Source of the DNA: JAGQYP01 sp041392305
GTDB lineage: Bacteria > Bacteroidota > Bacteroidia > Flavobacteriales_D > Crocinitomicaceae
Assembly (NCBI GenBank): GCA_041392305.1
Contig: JAWKMJ010000003.1
Span: forward strand, 1-64,000
Direction of reading: 5' to 3'
DNA: 64,000 bases
Part shown: piece after piece, positions 53,806 through 63,173 of the stretch
Numbering within the stretch: position 1 is the stretch's first letter
Layout: every line of letters begins with the position of its first letter
The notes under the pieces: model-generated
Told to the model about the DNA's origin: nothing
What the model saw: only the letters and a program-made list of their open reading frames with translations
Database searches by the model: none
Made by a program: the position numbers and the translations under genes

Positions 53806-55551
53806 TTGAGGTATTTTCTGTCCATAATATTTTTTGCTTCTTGTTTGACACTTCTCAGTCAAACAACAGTTACTGCTGAAGTTTCTTCCGAAGAGATTAG
53901 TGTGAATGACTATGTGAATTATATTCTTCGTATTACCAATCCTCCAAAAACTGGAAAGCAGCCAAAATTGGACATGCCTGACTTTGAAGACTTTGAATTT
54001 ATTAATCAACAGCAGCATCAAGGCTCTCAAGTACAAGCAGGACCAGGAGGAACAAAAATTGAAGTGAATTTTACTTTGATTATTACTCTAAAACCAAAGA
54101 AAACGGGAACTTTCACTATTGGCTCTGCCAAACTTACTTTTGGAGATGAGACGTTTACAACTCCGGAATTAACGGTAAAAGTGAACAAATCTGCAAGCGG
54201 AGGAAATTATCCAGATAAACCGATGTTTGCTAGAATGATTATTTCAAAATCAAGTGCTTATATAGGCGAACCTGTAATGGCTACCTATAAAATTTACAGT
54301 CGATTTCCCTTTGAGGATATAACAGATTATGAACCTGGGGAATATGATGGGTTTCAAGCTAAAACCGTATACGACATCTTAAAAACGCAAAATGCAAAAA
54401 TTGGTACGGAAACAATCAATGGAAAACGCTATCAAACCGTTGAAATAAAACGTGTAGTCCTTTTTCCTCTTGAAGCCGGAGAAATGGAACTTAGTCCATT
54501 CAAAATAACAGGGGTTGCTCAAGTAGATTTTTTTAGAAGCTATTCAGACAAATTGGTTTCTAATTCTCCTAGCATTCTGATCAAAGAAATACCAAACAAA
54601 CCAAAAGGATATAATGGTGCAGTTGGAAAATTCTCTATTTCTGCTGAAATAAGCAAAGCACAAATCGAAGCAGGAGAAGCATTTGATTTAAAAATTCATA
54701 TTGAAGGTAAAGGAAACACCCATTTACTTGAGCAACCAGAAATTAATTTACCTCCTGATTTTGAGATTTATGGGGATCCCGAGATTGTAGACAATACGGA
54801 CATTACAGCTGAAGGAGCAAAAGGAAGTATTGATTATAATTTTGTTGTAAGGGCCTCAACCCAAGGAAAATACGATTTAGGCCCATTTGTACTCAATTAT
54901 TTTGACCCAATATCTCAGACTTTTCAAACAGCCTATTCAGATTCCTTCAAAATTGAAGTGAAAGGTGGAAATATTGCGATTACACAAGGCGGGAATACTC
55001 CCAATTCCACACAAGTAAAAACAGAAATTGACTCCAAAGAAGACATTCGTTTTATTATTAAGGATCAAGCCGTTATAGAGAGTTCTGAGGAATTTCTTTA
55101 TGGCAAAGGAATATTTTGGTCTCTTTTGTTTAGTCCTCTTTGCTTAAGCTTTGTGTTAATTTTTGCTATTAGAAAACGAAGAAATAGAAGCGTTGAGGAA
55201 ATTGCCCAAAAGAATCGTAAGCACGCTTCTAAAATGGCACTTAAAGTCCTGAAAAATGCCAGAACTAGCTTGGACGCGGGAGATAATGAAAAATTTTATA
55301 CCGATTTACATCTCTCTATGATTGCCTATCTCAAAAATAAATTGAATTTGGATTTAACTGAAATGAATCGCACAAGGATCAATGAGCTTTTTGTTGAGAA
55401 GGGAATGGATGCGGAGCTTGGATCCAACATATTTGAGATTTTAGAACAATGCCAAATGGCTCGATATGCCCCAATTGATCAAGCGGGTAATGAGGATTTG
55501 ATTGCAAAAGCGGAAGAGAGTATTAACCGAATTCAAAAAGTACTAAAATGA
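53806..55551 (+). CDS. batD: BatD, large membrane-anchored protein
   Basis: Protein of about 581 residues. The frame is open to a TTG at 53779 inside batC, but the TTG at 53806, right after the batC stop, starts a clean signal peptide (MRYFLSIIFFASCLTLLSQ). The BatD fold follows: a series of beta domains (EVSSEEISVNDYVNYILRITNPP, KMFARMIISKSSAYIGEPV-like FARMIISKSSAYIGEPVMATY, KIYSRFPFEDITDY) over about 20-430. One membrane helix (near 440-460) and a cytoplasmic helical tail come last. Overlaps batE by 4 bases. Confidence 0.92.
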   Translation: MRYFLSIIFFASCLTLLSQTTVTAEVSSEEISVNDYVNYILRITNPPKTGKQPKLDMPDFEDFEFINQQQHQGSQVQAGPGGTKIEVNFTLIITLKPKKTGTFTIGSAKLTFGDETFTTPELTVKVNKSASGGNYPDKPMFARMIISKSSAYIGEPVMATYKIYSRFPFEDITDYEPGEYDGFQAKTVYDILKTQNAKIGTETINGKRYQTVEIKRVVLFPLEAGEMELSPFKITGVAQVDFFRSYSDKLVSNSPSILIKEIPNKPKGYNGAVGKFSISAEISKAQIEAGEAFDLKIHIEGKGNTHLLEQPEINLPPDFEIYGDPEIVDNTDITAEGAKGSIDYNFVVRASTQGKYDLGPFVLNYFDPISQTFQTAYSDSFKIEVKGGNIAITQGGNTPNSTQVKTEIDSKEDIRFIIKDQAVIESSEEFLYGKGIFWSLLFSPLCLSFVLIFAIRKRRNRSVEEIAQKNRKHASKMALKVLKNARTSLDAGDNEKFYTDLHLSMIAYLKNKLNLDLTEMNRTRINELFVEKGMDAELGSNIFEILEQCQMARYAPIDQAGNEDLIAKAEESINRIQKVLK

Positions 55552-56291
55552 TGAAATGGTTTGCACTTGTAGCTTTGTTTCTATCGATTCAAAAAATTTG
55601 GGCCGTAGAAATTACTTTTGATGATGCAAATTCATTGTATACAAATGAATCCTATGATTCAGCAGTTATTGCATACGAAAGCTTGTTAGAAGAAAACCAG
55701 TATTCTTTCGAGATTTTCTATAATCTGGGGAATGCCTATTTTAAGACCAATAGATTAGGATTGGCAATTTTAAACTGGGAAAAAGCCAGAAAGATCAAAC
55801 CATCGAATCAGCTTGTTATTGAAAATCTGAATTTCGCATATACTCTAGCACGAGACAAGTTTGAAACAAATATCAAATCAGTCGGATTCATTAAAGGATT
55901 TGTTTATGAAAAAAGTCCCAATTTTTGGGTATATATGTCTCTACTTTTTTCTGTGATATTGGCAACTACTCTCTTTTTATTTTTCGTTTCCAAAAATGAT
56001 ACGCTACACCAAATTAGTTTCTATGTGAGTATCGTAGGATTTGTTTGCCTCATCATGTTTGTGGTATTTGCCGCCATGCATAAAAGTCATTTCGAAACAA
56101 GCACGGAAGCCATAGTACTTCAGCCGAGAGTTCAAGTATTCACTGAACCAAAAGAAGGGTCAGAGGAAGCCTTTGCTCTTCATGAAGGCACAAAAGTGGA
56201 AGTCTTGAAAATTGATGAAGAATGGGCAGAGATTGTGGTAAATAAGGACAATACAGGCTGGATAAAGCTTCAATCTATAGGACAAATTTAA
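55548..56291 (+). CDS. batE: BatE, TPR and SH3-like membrane protein
   Basis: Protein of 247 residues: signal peptide (about 1-19), two TPR units (about 22-100; YNLGNAYFKTNRLGLAILNWEKARKIKPSN), two membrane helices (about 132-153 and 160-182), and a C-terminal SH3-like domain (about 190-247; VFTEPKEGSEEAFALHEGTKVEVLKIDEEW, NTGWI). This is the BatE layout and marks the end of the operon. The next gene starts 57 bases on. Confidence 0.9.
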   Translation: MMKWFALVALFLSIQKIWAVEITFDDANSLYTNESYDSAVIAYESLLEENQYSFEIFYNLGNAYFKTNRLGLAILNWEKARKIKPSNQLVIENLNFAYTLARDKFETNIKSVGFIKGFVYEKSPNFWVYMSLLFSVILATTLFLFFVSKNDTLHQISFYVSIVGFVCLIMFVVFAAMHKSHFETSTEAIVLQPRVQVFTEPKEGSEEAFALHEGTKVEVLKIDEEWAEIVVNKDNTGWIKLQSIGQI

Positions 56292-56348
56292 ACCACTGTT
56301 TATTCATATTTTATGGAATTTCAGTAAAGCACACATCTTCCAATCAAA

Positions 56349-58667
56349 ATGGAAGTTATGGATCGCTATTTACTTTTTATCTTTTTGTTTTTCTTTCTCG
56401 AGCAAGGATCTTCCCAGGAAGTTGGATCCTTATCCGGCCAAGTGAAAAACGTCAAAAATGAATTACCGGTATCAGGAGTGAAAATTGATTTTTATCGGGA
56501 CTCTATTCTGCTAGATTCTATCATTACAGATATCAATGGTCAATTCCATATTTCCAATTTGAAAATTGGACTAATAAGCTTATTTGTCCAGAAATCAGGC
56601 TACCACAGGAAACACATCAATAATTTAGTAATTCAAAAAAATCAAATTGGTAGATTTCAATTCTACTTAGAAGAAGGAGATTCTGTTGTGAAGACCAATC
56701 ATTATGCTTCAGGAGGGGAAAAAAACAATACTGATTTAAATAAGTCTTTGCAAGCAGCACAATCTGATCAATTGAATTTGAATGACATACAGCTCGCAGC
56801 TTGTGTAATTATGTGCTACAAAGTTCCTTTAATCAGTAGAGATGCCACAAATCTTGCTACGATAACAAGGGATGATATTAAAAATCTACCGATGCGTCAT
56901 CCGATCTCGATCGCATCTACGGTAGGTGGTGTTCTTACGAATGAGCAAAATGAAATTATATCGATACGAGGGAGCCGCTCTGAAAATGTGACCTACTTTG
57001 TTGATGGGGTAAAGGTTCAAAATTTCCATGCGGTACATAGATCTTCGCTCAAGCAAGTTCAGGTCATCACGGGAGGTTTGCCTGCGAATTATGGGGATGT
57101 AACTGGAGGAGTAATTGCTGTAAATACAATGTCCTATTCTGATCACTCTCAATATTCCTATGAAAATTATAATCCACTTCCTATCGAATCCAAGAATTAT
57201 TCTCCTGAAAAAATAGAAGAACATTTTTTCCATCCAAAATTCGAAACTGAATCTTATGAAATCATCTATGAAAATGAGTTTTTAAATCCTACTTCCGAAC
57301 CTTTATCAACCTTTTCAATAGATGTAGACAAAGCATCTTACAGCAATATTCGTAGAATTCTTTTTCAGGGTGAAAGACCAAAGCCTGATGCGGTAAGAAT
57401 TGAAGAATTGATCAACTATTTTACTTATGATTATGAAGCACCAGACTCAAATCGGGGACCATTGGCTATCCATACAGAATTTGGAATTTGCCCTTGGAAT
57501 AAGTCACACCAGCTACTTAAAATTGGAATGAAAGGAAAGGAGCTAGATATTGGGAAAAAGCCATCTAGTAACTTGGTTTTTCTTATAGATGTAAGTGGCT
57601 CCATGACTGCAGAAAACAAGCTTCCATTACTAAAACAAGCCTTATCTCATCTTGTTGAAAACCTAGATAAAGAAGATCGAATTGCAATCGTTGTATATGC
57701 CGGAGTGAGTGGATTAGTTTTAGAATCTACAGCTTGCAGTAATCAAAGTAAAATCTTGAAGGCTATAAACAATCTAGTACCCGGAGGGTCAACAAATGGG
57801 GCCGCAGGTATCGAATTAGCCTACAAGATAGCCGAGGAGGAATTTATTGAAGGAGGAAACAATCGAGTAATATTAGCAACGGATGGAGATTTTAATGTTG
57901 GAACCTCCTCGAATGGTGATTTAGAAAATTTGATCACCTTAAAAAGAGAATCTGGTATTTTTCTAACCACTTTGGGCTTTGGAATGGGAAATTACAAAGA
58001 TGATAAAATGGAACTTCTGGCGGATAAAGGAAATGGCAACTACTTTTACATTGACAATTTCAATGAAGCTAGAAAAGCACTTGGAAAAGAATTATTTGGC
58101 ACGCTCTACACTATCGCGAAAGATGTAAAACTACAATTGGAATTTAATCCTAAAAAGGTAAAAAACTATCGGCTAATTGGATACGAAAACCGACTTCTTG
58201 CTGCTCAAGATTTCAACAATGATTTAAAAGATGCTGGGGAGTTGGGTGCCGGGCATACTGTAACTGCCCTTTATGAAATCATTCCTTTTAAAAGTGAAGA
58301 AGAAATTATTGAAGCCTATGTTGATCCTTTGCGATATCAGAAAATTAAAACCACGACAAAAGCCAATTCAGATGAGCTCGTACAAATAAAATGCCGATAT
58401 AAACTCCCAGATCAAGACACAAGTACTCTACTTGTTTATAATGTACCTTTTGAATTTAGCTCCAACTCCGCTGATTTTAATTTCAGTGCTGCGGTTGCAG
58501 CCTATGGAATGAAATTAAGAGATTCCAAGTTTGTTTCGAACTTTTCTTGGGATCGGTTGTACAGAACCGCAGAACAGAATATGGGAAAAGATAAAGATGG
58601 CTATCGAATAGAATTTTTAAAACTAATTCTTGAAGCTGAAAAATTGACAACAAAAAAGAGTAATTAA
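56349..58667 (+). CDS. VWA (YfbK-like) protein with carboxypeptidase-regulatory-like and TonB-plug-like N-terminus
   Basis: Protein of 772 residues with a signal peptide (start at 56349 or at the Met at residue 4). Parts in order: carboxypeptidase-regulatory-like fold (about 28-115; GSLSGQVKNVKNELPVSGVKI, TDINGQFHISNL); a short segment like a TonB receptor plug (about 185-260; RHPISIASTVGGVL, ISIRGSRSENVTYFVDGVKV, QVITGGLPANYGDVTGGVIAVNT) with no barrel after it; and a YfbK-type VWA module (about 310-770; PLSTFSIDVDKASYSNIRR, metal site DVSGSMTAENK, TDGDFNVGTS, then a DUF3520-like end). It directly follows the bat operon but has a 57-base gap. Function unknown. Confidence 0.85.
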   Translation: MEVMDRYLLFIFLFFFLEQGSSQEVGSLSGQVKNVKNELPVSGVKIDFYRDSILLDSIITDINGQFHISNLKIGLISLFVQKSGYHRKHINNLVIQKNQIGRFQFYLEEGDSVVKTNHYASGGEKNNTDLNKSLQAAQSDQLNLNDIQLAACVIMCYKVPLISRDATNLATITRDDIKNLPMRHPISIASTVGGVLTNEQNEIISIRGSRSENVTYFVDGVKVQNFHAVHRSSLKQVQVITGGLPANYGDVTGGVIAVNTMSYSDHSQYSYENYNPLPIESKNYSPEKIEEHFFHPKFETESYEIIYENEFLNPTSEPLSTFSIDVDKASYSNIRRILFQGERPKPDAVRIEELINYFTYDYEAPDSNRGPLAIHTEFGICPWNKSHQLLKIGMKGKELDIGKKPSSNLVFLIDVSGSMTAENKLPLLKQALSHLVENLDKEDRIAIVVYAGVSGLVLESTACSNQSKILKAINNLVPGGSTNGAAGIELAYKIAEEEFIEGGNNRVILATDGDFNVGTSSNGDLENLITLKRESGIFLTTLGFGMGNYKDDKMELLADKGNGNYFYIDNFNEARKALGKELFGTLYTIAKDVKLQLEFNPKKVKNYRLIGYENRLLAAQDFNNDLKDAGELGAGHTVTALYEIIPFKSEEEIIEAYVDPLRYQKIKTTTKANSDELVQIKCRYKLPDQDTSTLLVYNVPFEFSSNSADFNFSAAVAAYGMKLRDSKFVSNFSWDRLYRTAEQNMGKDKDGYRIEFLKLILEAEKLTTKKSN

Positions 58668-58730
58668 GGATAAAGATCAGTGGATAAAGAGTATTAACTG
58701 CGATTAACAAATACAAAGAACTGATCCTGA

Positions 58731-58760
58731 AATAAACCCCGGAAATTTCCGGGGTTTATT
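58731..58760. terminator. 30-base perfect palindrome, bidirectional terminator
   Basis: A 15-base arm AATAAACCCCGGAAA is followed at once by its exact reverse complement. A and T runs at both ends fit termination on both strands, and it lies between the convergent VWA gene and the small secreted-protein gene. Confidence 0.8.
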
Positions 58761-58770
58761 CGTTAATGAA

Positions 58771-59040
58771 TTACCTAATTGCCTTATCCCATCGATGGCA
58801 TTTTCTTTGTCTTGGTCTCTCCAAAGGCAATTCCCTGTTTCCAGATTTAATCTCTCCTTGAAATCTTATTTTTTCTCTAAAAGTATGCTTTGTGTGCAAT
58901 GCATTTCTGTTTTGATTCAATTCAAAATGTCTAGGATGTTGCCTTTCCGTTTTGTAGCACTTCTCATTTTTAACTTCTTGTCCGAAAACCAATGCAACCG
59001 TCAAAAAGGCTGCTATCATAACTACTACTCTCTTTTCCAT
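58771..59040 (-). CDS. small basic secreted protein
   Basis: Open frame of 89 residues with a convincing signal peptide (MEKRVVVMIAAFLTVALVFGQ). The mature 68 residues are strongly basic and His/Arg/Asn-rich (ERQHPRHFELNQNRNALHTKH, LERPRQRKCHRWDKA) with two cysteines. No family recognised. It stands alone between two terminators. A frame error in the 3' part cannot be excluded. Coding status rests mostly on the signal peptide. Confidence 0.55.
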   Translation of the reverse strand: MEKRVVVMIAAFLTVALVFGQEVKNEKCYKTERQHPRHFELNQNRNALHTKHTFREKIRFQGEIKSGNRELPLERPRQRKCHRWDKAIR

Positions 59041-59112
59041 CTCATTTATTTTTATGGTTCAATGTGAATAATACAATTGCTGAGCCAAAAAATGTAAACA
59101 AAATGTTAATGC

Positions 59113-59148
59113 AAAAAAAAGCCTCTCCAAAATTGAAGAGGCTTTTTT
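59113..59148 (-). terminator. terminator of the PorE-like operon
   Basis: AAAAAAGCCTCT (59115-59126) pairs with AGAGGCTTTTTT (59137-59148). On the minus strand the hairpin ends in a T run. It lies 18 bases past the stop of the PorE-like gene. Confidence 0.85.
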
Positions 59149-59165
59149 AACATATAGGGAAAATT

Positions 59166-61238
59166 TTAATTTCCAGTAATTTTTATTTCAGTTCGTCTAT
59201 TTTGTTGTCTACCTGCTTCGTTAGCATTGCTTGCTATGGGTTTATTTAAACCATAACCAACGGCAGTCATCCTAGATGCTGCAATTCCTTTGGAAGTTAA
59301 ATAGCTCATTACTGCTTTTGCTCTGTCTTCAGAAAGCTTTTGGTTCATTGAAGCAGAACCTTGATTATCTGTATGCCCCCCAATTTCAATCTTCAAATTG
59401 CTTACATCCTTCATCAATTTGACCAAGCGATCTAATTCTGCATTTGATTCAGGTCGCAAAGTAGATTTACCTGTATCGAAGAAAATATTTCTCAATGCAA
59501 TAATCGATCCTACTTTTATATTCTTTAATTCAATTGTTTTGTCAACTAAAGTATAAGCGGAACCCTCAGGAATATCAAAGTTTTCAGAATGGAACAAATA
59601 ACCATCAGCCTTTACAGCAATTCCATAGTTTTTACCTGCTTCCAATGAAATCAAGAACTTCCCACTTGCGGAATTCGATTTAAAAGTTTTAATTACACTT
59701 CCTGTTTTGTTATCCACAATTTCCAATTCTGCTTCGACTGCCTTTCTTGTTAGATGATCAATTGTCTTACCTTTAAATACAGTCATAGAAACTTTGTTCA
59801 CCTCAACAGAAGCCTCAATTTGGTTATCTGAAATCGGATAAGCTAAGGAAGCCAATAGGTAATCCTCAGTTTCAATCGCAAATTCTTTTTCAGGCCCCCA
59901 AAAAGTAACTTTATAAATATCGAATCCACCTTTTCCTCCTTCTCTATTTGAAGCGATGTAAGCGTATTTATTATTGGCTGTAATTGCGAAGAAATAATCA
60001 TCATAGGGCGTATTAATTGGATATCCCATATTTTCTGGCTTTGTCCATTTACCAGACTCATAAACCGAAACATAGATATCATATCCACCAATAGACTCAT
60101 GTCCCTTCGAACAAATGTACATTACATCGCCATTAATTGCCTGATATATAGGACCGTCATCAAATTTAGAATTAAAATAAGGTGACGCTGGAGCTGCAAC
60201 ACCATAATCTCCTCTAACCGCATCCTTCAATCCGGTATACAAGATGTTGTAGCCATTACCTCCTTCTGTATTTCTTGCAAAAAACAATTTTACATCATCT
60301 GCACCATAGGCGCCGTACTTTTCATCGTAATTTTTAGAAGAAATATTTCCATGTAATTTTGTTGGATTCGTCCAATTGGCTCCCATTAAAGTTGATTCAT
60401 AAATGTCAAATTTCCCACCTTCATTTCTATGGAAAAGCATTTTTGTCCCATCAAAATACAAGTTATTTGAGACATCGTCGGCATTTGAATTGATTGCTCC
60501 TTTAGCCGATTTCGCAGTTTGCCATACCCCATCAACCAATGATGTTGTATAAATATCGTAGTCATAATCTCCTACTTCATCTTGTGTATGACCATTAGGT
60601 CTGTTAGAGGAAAAAATAATTTCTGCCCCATCAGTGGAAATTGAAGGTGCAATTTCATTGTATTCGGTATTAATTTCCTTCACATTATCTACCCAACATC
60701 GAACTGGTGAATTTACTTTTCCCGGAGCATTCGAATTTTCCTTAATTCTCTGAGTAACGAAAGTTGCATAGTCATCAGCTCTTTTGTAATTAACTTGAAA
60801 TGCTTTAAAATGCTTTGATGCTGCTGCAAAATCACCTTGAAGCTGTTTCATCGCGCCATAGTAATAATCCATAAAATCGTGGCATTCTTTATTTAATGTA
60901 TAAGCCTTTTCGATATATGAAAAAGATTTGTCTGGATTGGTCGTATTGTAGAGGCACACACCAATTTTCAGATTGTTTTCGGCATTGTTTGGATTCAACT
61001 TTTGGGCGATCTCAAATTTTGCTAAAGCCTTTTTAAAATTTACTCGGGCATCAACATTCTTAAACAAATCTTGATTGGCCAATTCGAAAAGTTCATCCCC
61101 CTCTTTGATAGCATCCACAGCGGCCTTGAATTCATCTTTCTGATCTTTGAAATTTCCTGCTTTAAATTCCACATCCTGACCAAAAGACAGAAAAGTGCAA
61201 AATCCAATTACTAGTAAAAAAATATTTAAATATCTCAT
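59166..61238 (-). CDS. OmpA-family protein with TPR, PD40 propeller and CRD (PorE-like)
   Basis: Protein of 690 residues with a signal peptide (about 1-20). Parts: TPR region (about 45-145; KKALAKFEIAQKLNPNNAENNLKIGVCL), PD40/WD40-like propeller (about 190-445; IFSSNRPNGH, LFFARNTEGG, YIASNREGGKGGFDIYK), a carboxypeptidase-regulatory fold (about 485-570), and an OmpA peptidoglycan-binding domain (about 585-688; FFDTGKSTLRPES, GGHTDNQGS, LSEDRAKAV). This order is that of PorE (PG1058), the T9SS protein that ties the PorP ring to peptidoglycan. Paralogues of this plan are common, so PorE-like is used rather than a symbol. A TPR gene lies 7 bases upstream. Confidence 0.88.
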   Translation of the reverse strand: MRYLNIFLLVIGFCTFLSFGQDVEFKAGNFKDQKDEFKAAVDAIKEGDELFELANQDLFKNVDARVNFKKALAKFEIAQKLNPNNAENNLKIGVCLYNTTNPDKSFSYIEKAYTLNKECHDFMDYYYGAMKQLQGDFAAASKHFKAFQVNYKRADDYATFVTQRIKENSNAPGKVNSPVRCWVDNVKEINTEYNEIAPSISTDGAEIIFSSNRPNGHTQDEVGDYDYDIYTTSLVDGVWQTAKSAKGAINSNADDVSNNLYFDGTKMLFHRNEGGKFDIYESTLMGANWTNPTKLHGNISSKNYDEKYGAYGADDVKLFFARNTEGGNGYNILYTGLKDAVRGDYGVAAPASPYFNSKFDDGPIYQAINGDVMYICSKGHESIGGYDIYVSVYESGKWTKPENMGYPINTPYDDYFFAITANNKYAYIASNREGGKGGFDIYKVTFWGPEKEFAIETEDYLLASLAYPISDNQIEASVEVNKVSMTVFKGKTIDHLTRKAVEAELEIVDNKTGSVIKTFKSNSASGKFLISLEAGKNYGIAVKADGYLFHSENFDIPEGSAYTLVDKTIELKNIKVGSIIALRNIFFDTGKSTLRPESNAELDRLVKLMKDVSNLKIEIGGHTDNQGSASMNQKLSEDRAKAVMSYLTSKGIAASRMTAVGYGLNKPIASNANEAGRQQNRRTEIKITGN

Positions 61239-61245
61239 GATTTTT

Positions 61246-62346
61246 TTAGTTACAGTTGTTAGAATAGTATTGTTTACCCATTTCCGACCCTAATTCATTG
61301 GCCTTTTTCCAATCCTGACAAGCACCCGCCTGATTTCGTAGTCTTTCTCTAGCAATTCCACGGTTCACATAACCATTTGCATACTCCTTATTCATATTGA
61401 TGGCTTTTGTAGCCATTTCTTCGGCCTTTTTGTAATCTTCTAAATTGAAGTAAACACATGATAACTTCGAATAAGCCGGCACGTATTTTGGATCGATCTC
61501 TATACATTTCTCTAAGTCCTTTTTCGCATCTTCATAGCGCTTTTGAGCAATATTTGTAGACCCTCTGTTCGAATAGGCTTCTTTAAATTTTGGATCAATG
61601 GAAAGTGCTCTATTGAAAGCTTCAAGAGCTCCTTCATAATCTTTCATTTTCTTTTTGGTGGTACCGACATTGTTCAAGGCAAATGCCATTTTTGGATTCA
61701 TTTTGGCGGCCATTTCATAGTCAGTAACCGCATCTTGGAATTGACCCAAATTTCTTTTACATGAGCCTCTATCGTTGTATGCGTAAGCATATTTAGGATT
61801 AAGTTCAATGGATTTATCATACATTTTAATTGCTCCTTTGAAATCATTTTGGAGATACTTTAACGTTCCAAAATTGTAATAAGCTTTGTAAGAGTTCGGA
61901 TTTATGCTAATTGCTTTTTCATAATCCTTTTCTGCAGAAAGATAGTCTCCACTTCCCTGATAAGCTCTGCCGCGCTGAAAATAGGCTTTGAAATAACCAG
62001 GCTTTAAATCAATCATTTTGGTGAGAGTTGTGGCAGCTTCTTTAAATTGTTGAAGTTCAACCTCACATACTGCTTTGTTGTAGAGAGCCGCCGTAAAATT
62101 AGGATCCTTATCAATCGATGTCTGATAAAATCCGATAGCTGCTTTGTAATCTTTTCTTTTAAATGCTTCAACACCTTTGTTGTAAGCTTCTTGAGAGGCT
62201 GCGATATTAGCATTATCTGCATTGACCCGCATGATCGAGTCACGATAAGCTTTTTCCTCAGGGGTTAATTCCTCCTCCCCTTGACCGAATGCCAATGATC
62301 CAAAAATCACTGCTACACTCAGTACAATTGCTTTCATCATGTTCAT
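61246..62346 (-). CDS. periplasmic TPR protein upstream of the PorE-like gene
   Basis: Protein of 366 residues with a signal peptide (about 3-21) and about nine consecutive TPR units from residue 50 to 350 (for example YYNFGTLKYLQNDFKGAIKMYDKSIELNP). It ends QDWKKANELGSEMGKQYYSNNCN, a common ending of Bacteroidota TPR proteins. It is co-transcribed with the PorE-like gene, 7 bases apart, and so may act in the same envelope complex; that is inference. No catalytic part. Confidence 0.88.
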   Translation of the reverse strand: MNMMKAIVLSVAVIFGSLAFGQGEEELTPEEKAYRDSIMRVNADNANIAASQEAYNKGVEAFKRKDYKAAIGFYQTSIDKDPNFTAALYNKAVCEVELQQFKEAATTLTKMIDLKPGYFKAYFQRGRAYQGSGDYLSAEKDYEKAISINPNSYKAYYNFGTLKYLQNDFKGAIKMYDKSIELNPKYAYAYNDRGSCKRNLGQFQDAVTDYEMAAKMNPKMAFALNNVGTTKKKMKDYEGALEAFNRALSIDPKFKEAYSNRGSTNIAQKRYEDAKKDLEKCIEIDPKYVPAYSKLSCVYFNLEDYKKAEEMATKAINMNKEYANGYVNRGIARERLRNQAGACQDWKKANELGSEMGKQYYSNNCN

Positions 62347-62464
62347 GTTTTTACTGGTTTTATTTGGTTATAGATTGCCTAAATTAAAGGATTTCCCTTT
62401 TTTGAATGGAATTAACTTTTTAACAATTGTTGATAACTCCTGTTTATGTAATGTTGAAAACTCT

Positions 62465-62472
62465 CAAAAGTA
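62465..62472 (-). promoter_or_regulatory. putative -7 element for the TPR/PorE-like operon
   Basis: The complement reads TACTTTTG, an exact TAnnTTTG match, about 118 bases before the ATG at 62346. No clear -33 TTTG was seen at the usual spacing. Confidence 0.4.
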
Positions 62473-62502
62473 AAGTTGAATAAGCGCTCAAGCATTTTTT
62501 CG

Positions 62503-62510
62503 TAATTTTA
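62503..62510 (+). promoter_or_regulatory. weak -7 element for the 132-aa lipoprotein gene
   Basis: TAATTTTA differs from TAnnTTTG only in the last base and ends 15 bases before the ATG at 62526. Low confidence. Confidence 0.3.
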
Positions 62511-62525
62511 CAGATAAAAGACGAA

Positions 62526-62924
62526 ATGTTTAGAATAGATTTGAATCCGTCCATTATATTACTTGTTTTGTTAAGTTTACTTAGCTCTTGCAAACCTCCA
62601 GTTGATGAATTTCATGATTACTTGGATGGAGCATGGATTGTGGAAGAATATATTGTTAACGATCCAGAAGGTATACTTGAAGCGGAAGAGGCATTGAATC
62701 TGGATAAGGAAAAAACCAAATTTTATTTTGACTATTCCGGAAATGTTCGAACTCCTATGGGAAAAAGAAAATTCAGGTTTGTTGAAGATCATCACATTAT
62801 TGTTATTGGAGATTTCAAGTATTTATTTGAAAAGATTGATGAAGATCGATTCAAGTTGCATCACATTCGAGATCAAGGAAGAGCAGAAGTCATTTATATT
62901 CTAAAAAGAATTCCTGAGGAATGA
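62526..62924 (+). CDS. small lipoprotein, lipocalin-like size
   Basis: Protein of 132 residues with a lipoprotein signal (hydrophobic core then LLSSC, cysteine at 22). The mature part opens with LDGAWIVEEYIVN and has alternating strands ending FKYLFEKIDEDRFKLHHI, a pattern seen in small Bacteroidota lipocalin-like lipoproteins. Family placement is weak. It is divergent from the TPR/PorE-like operon and has no close downstream partner. Confidence 0.75.
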   Translation: MFRIDLNPSIILLVLLSLLSSCKPPVDEFHDYLDGAWIVEEYIVNDPEGILEAEEALNLDKEKTKFYFDYSGNVRTPMGKRKFRFVEDHHIIVIGDFKYLFEKIDEDRFKLHHIRDQGRAEVIYILKRIPEE

Positions 62925-63173
62925 TTAGTATTTAGAAGACAGAGTTGATCCCTAATATTTAAGAATTGAATTCAAAATCGAAGTTGGGAGAGAATTCGAA
63001 TTAGGACAATTAGTATGATAAAGGGTATGATCATAAATAGCTTGAGTTTCTAATAATAAAAACGTTTTTTAAGAGATGTGGGTTGGCTTATTTTTTAGGG
63101 TTTTTCTTAAATATTTGTTAAATGTTTCTTTGATTGATCCAATGGTTATTTTAACTGATTCAGAACCAAATAT
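62925..63173. other. 249-base gap with no recognised feature
   Basis: AT-rich intergenic stretch between the small lipoprotein gene and the next plus-strand gene. No open frame, RNA, hairpin with a T run or exact TAnnTTTG element was found here. Confidence 0.6.

Noticed and set aside
58795..59067. Plus-strand open frame opposite the small basic protein
   Set aside because: No signal peptide, promoter or family; the minus-strand frame has a proper signal peptide.
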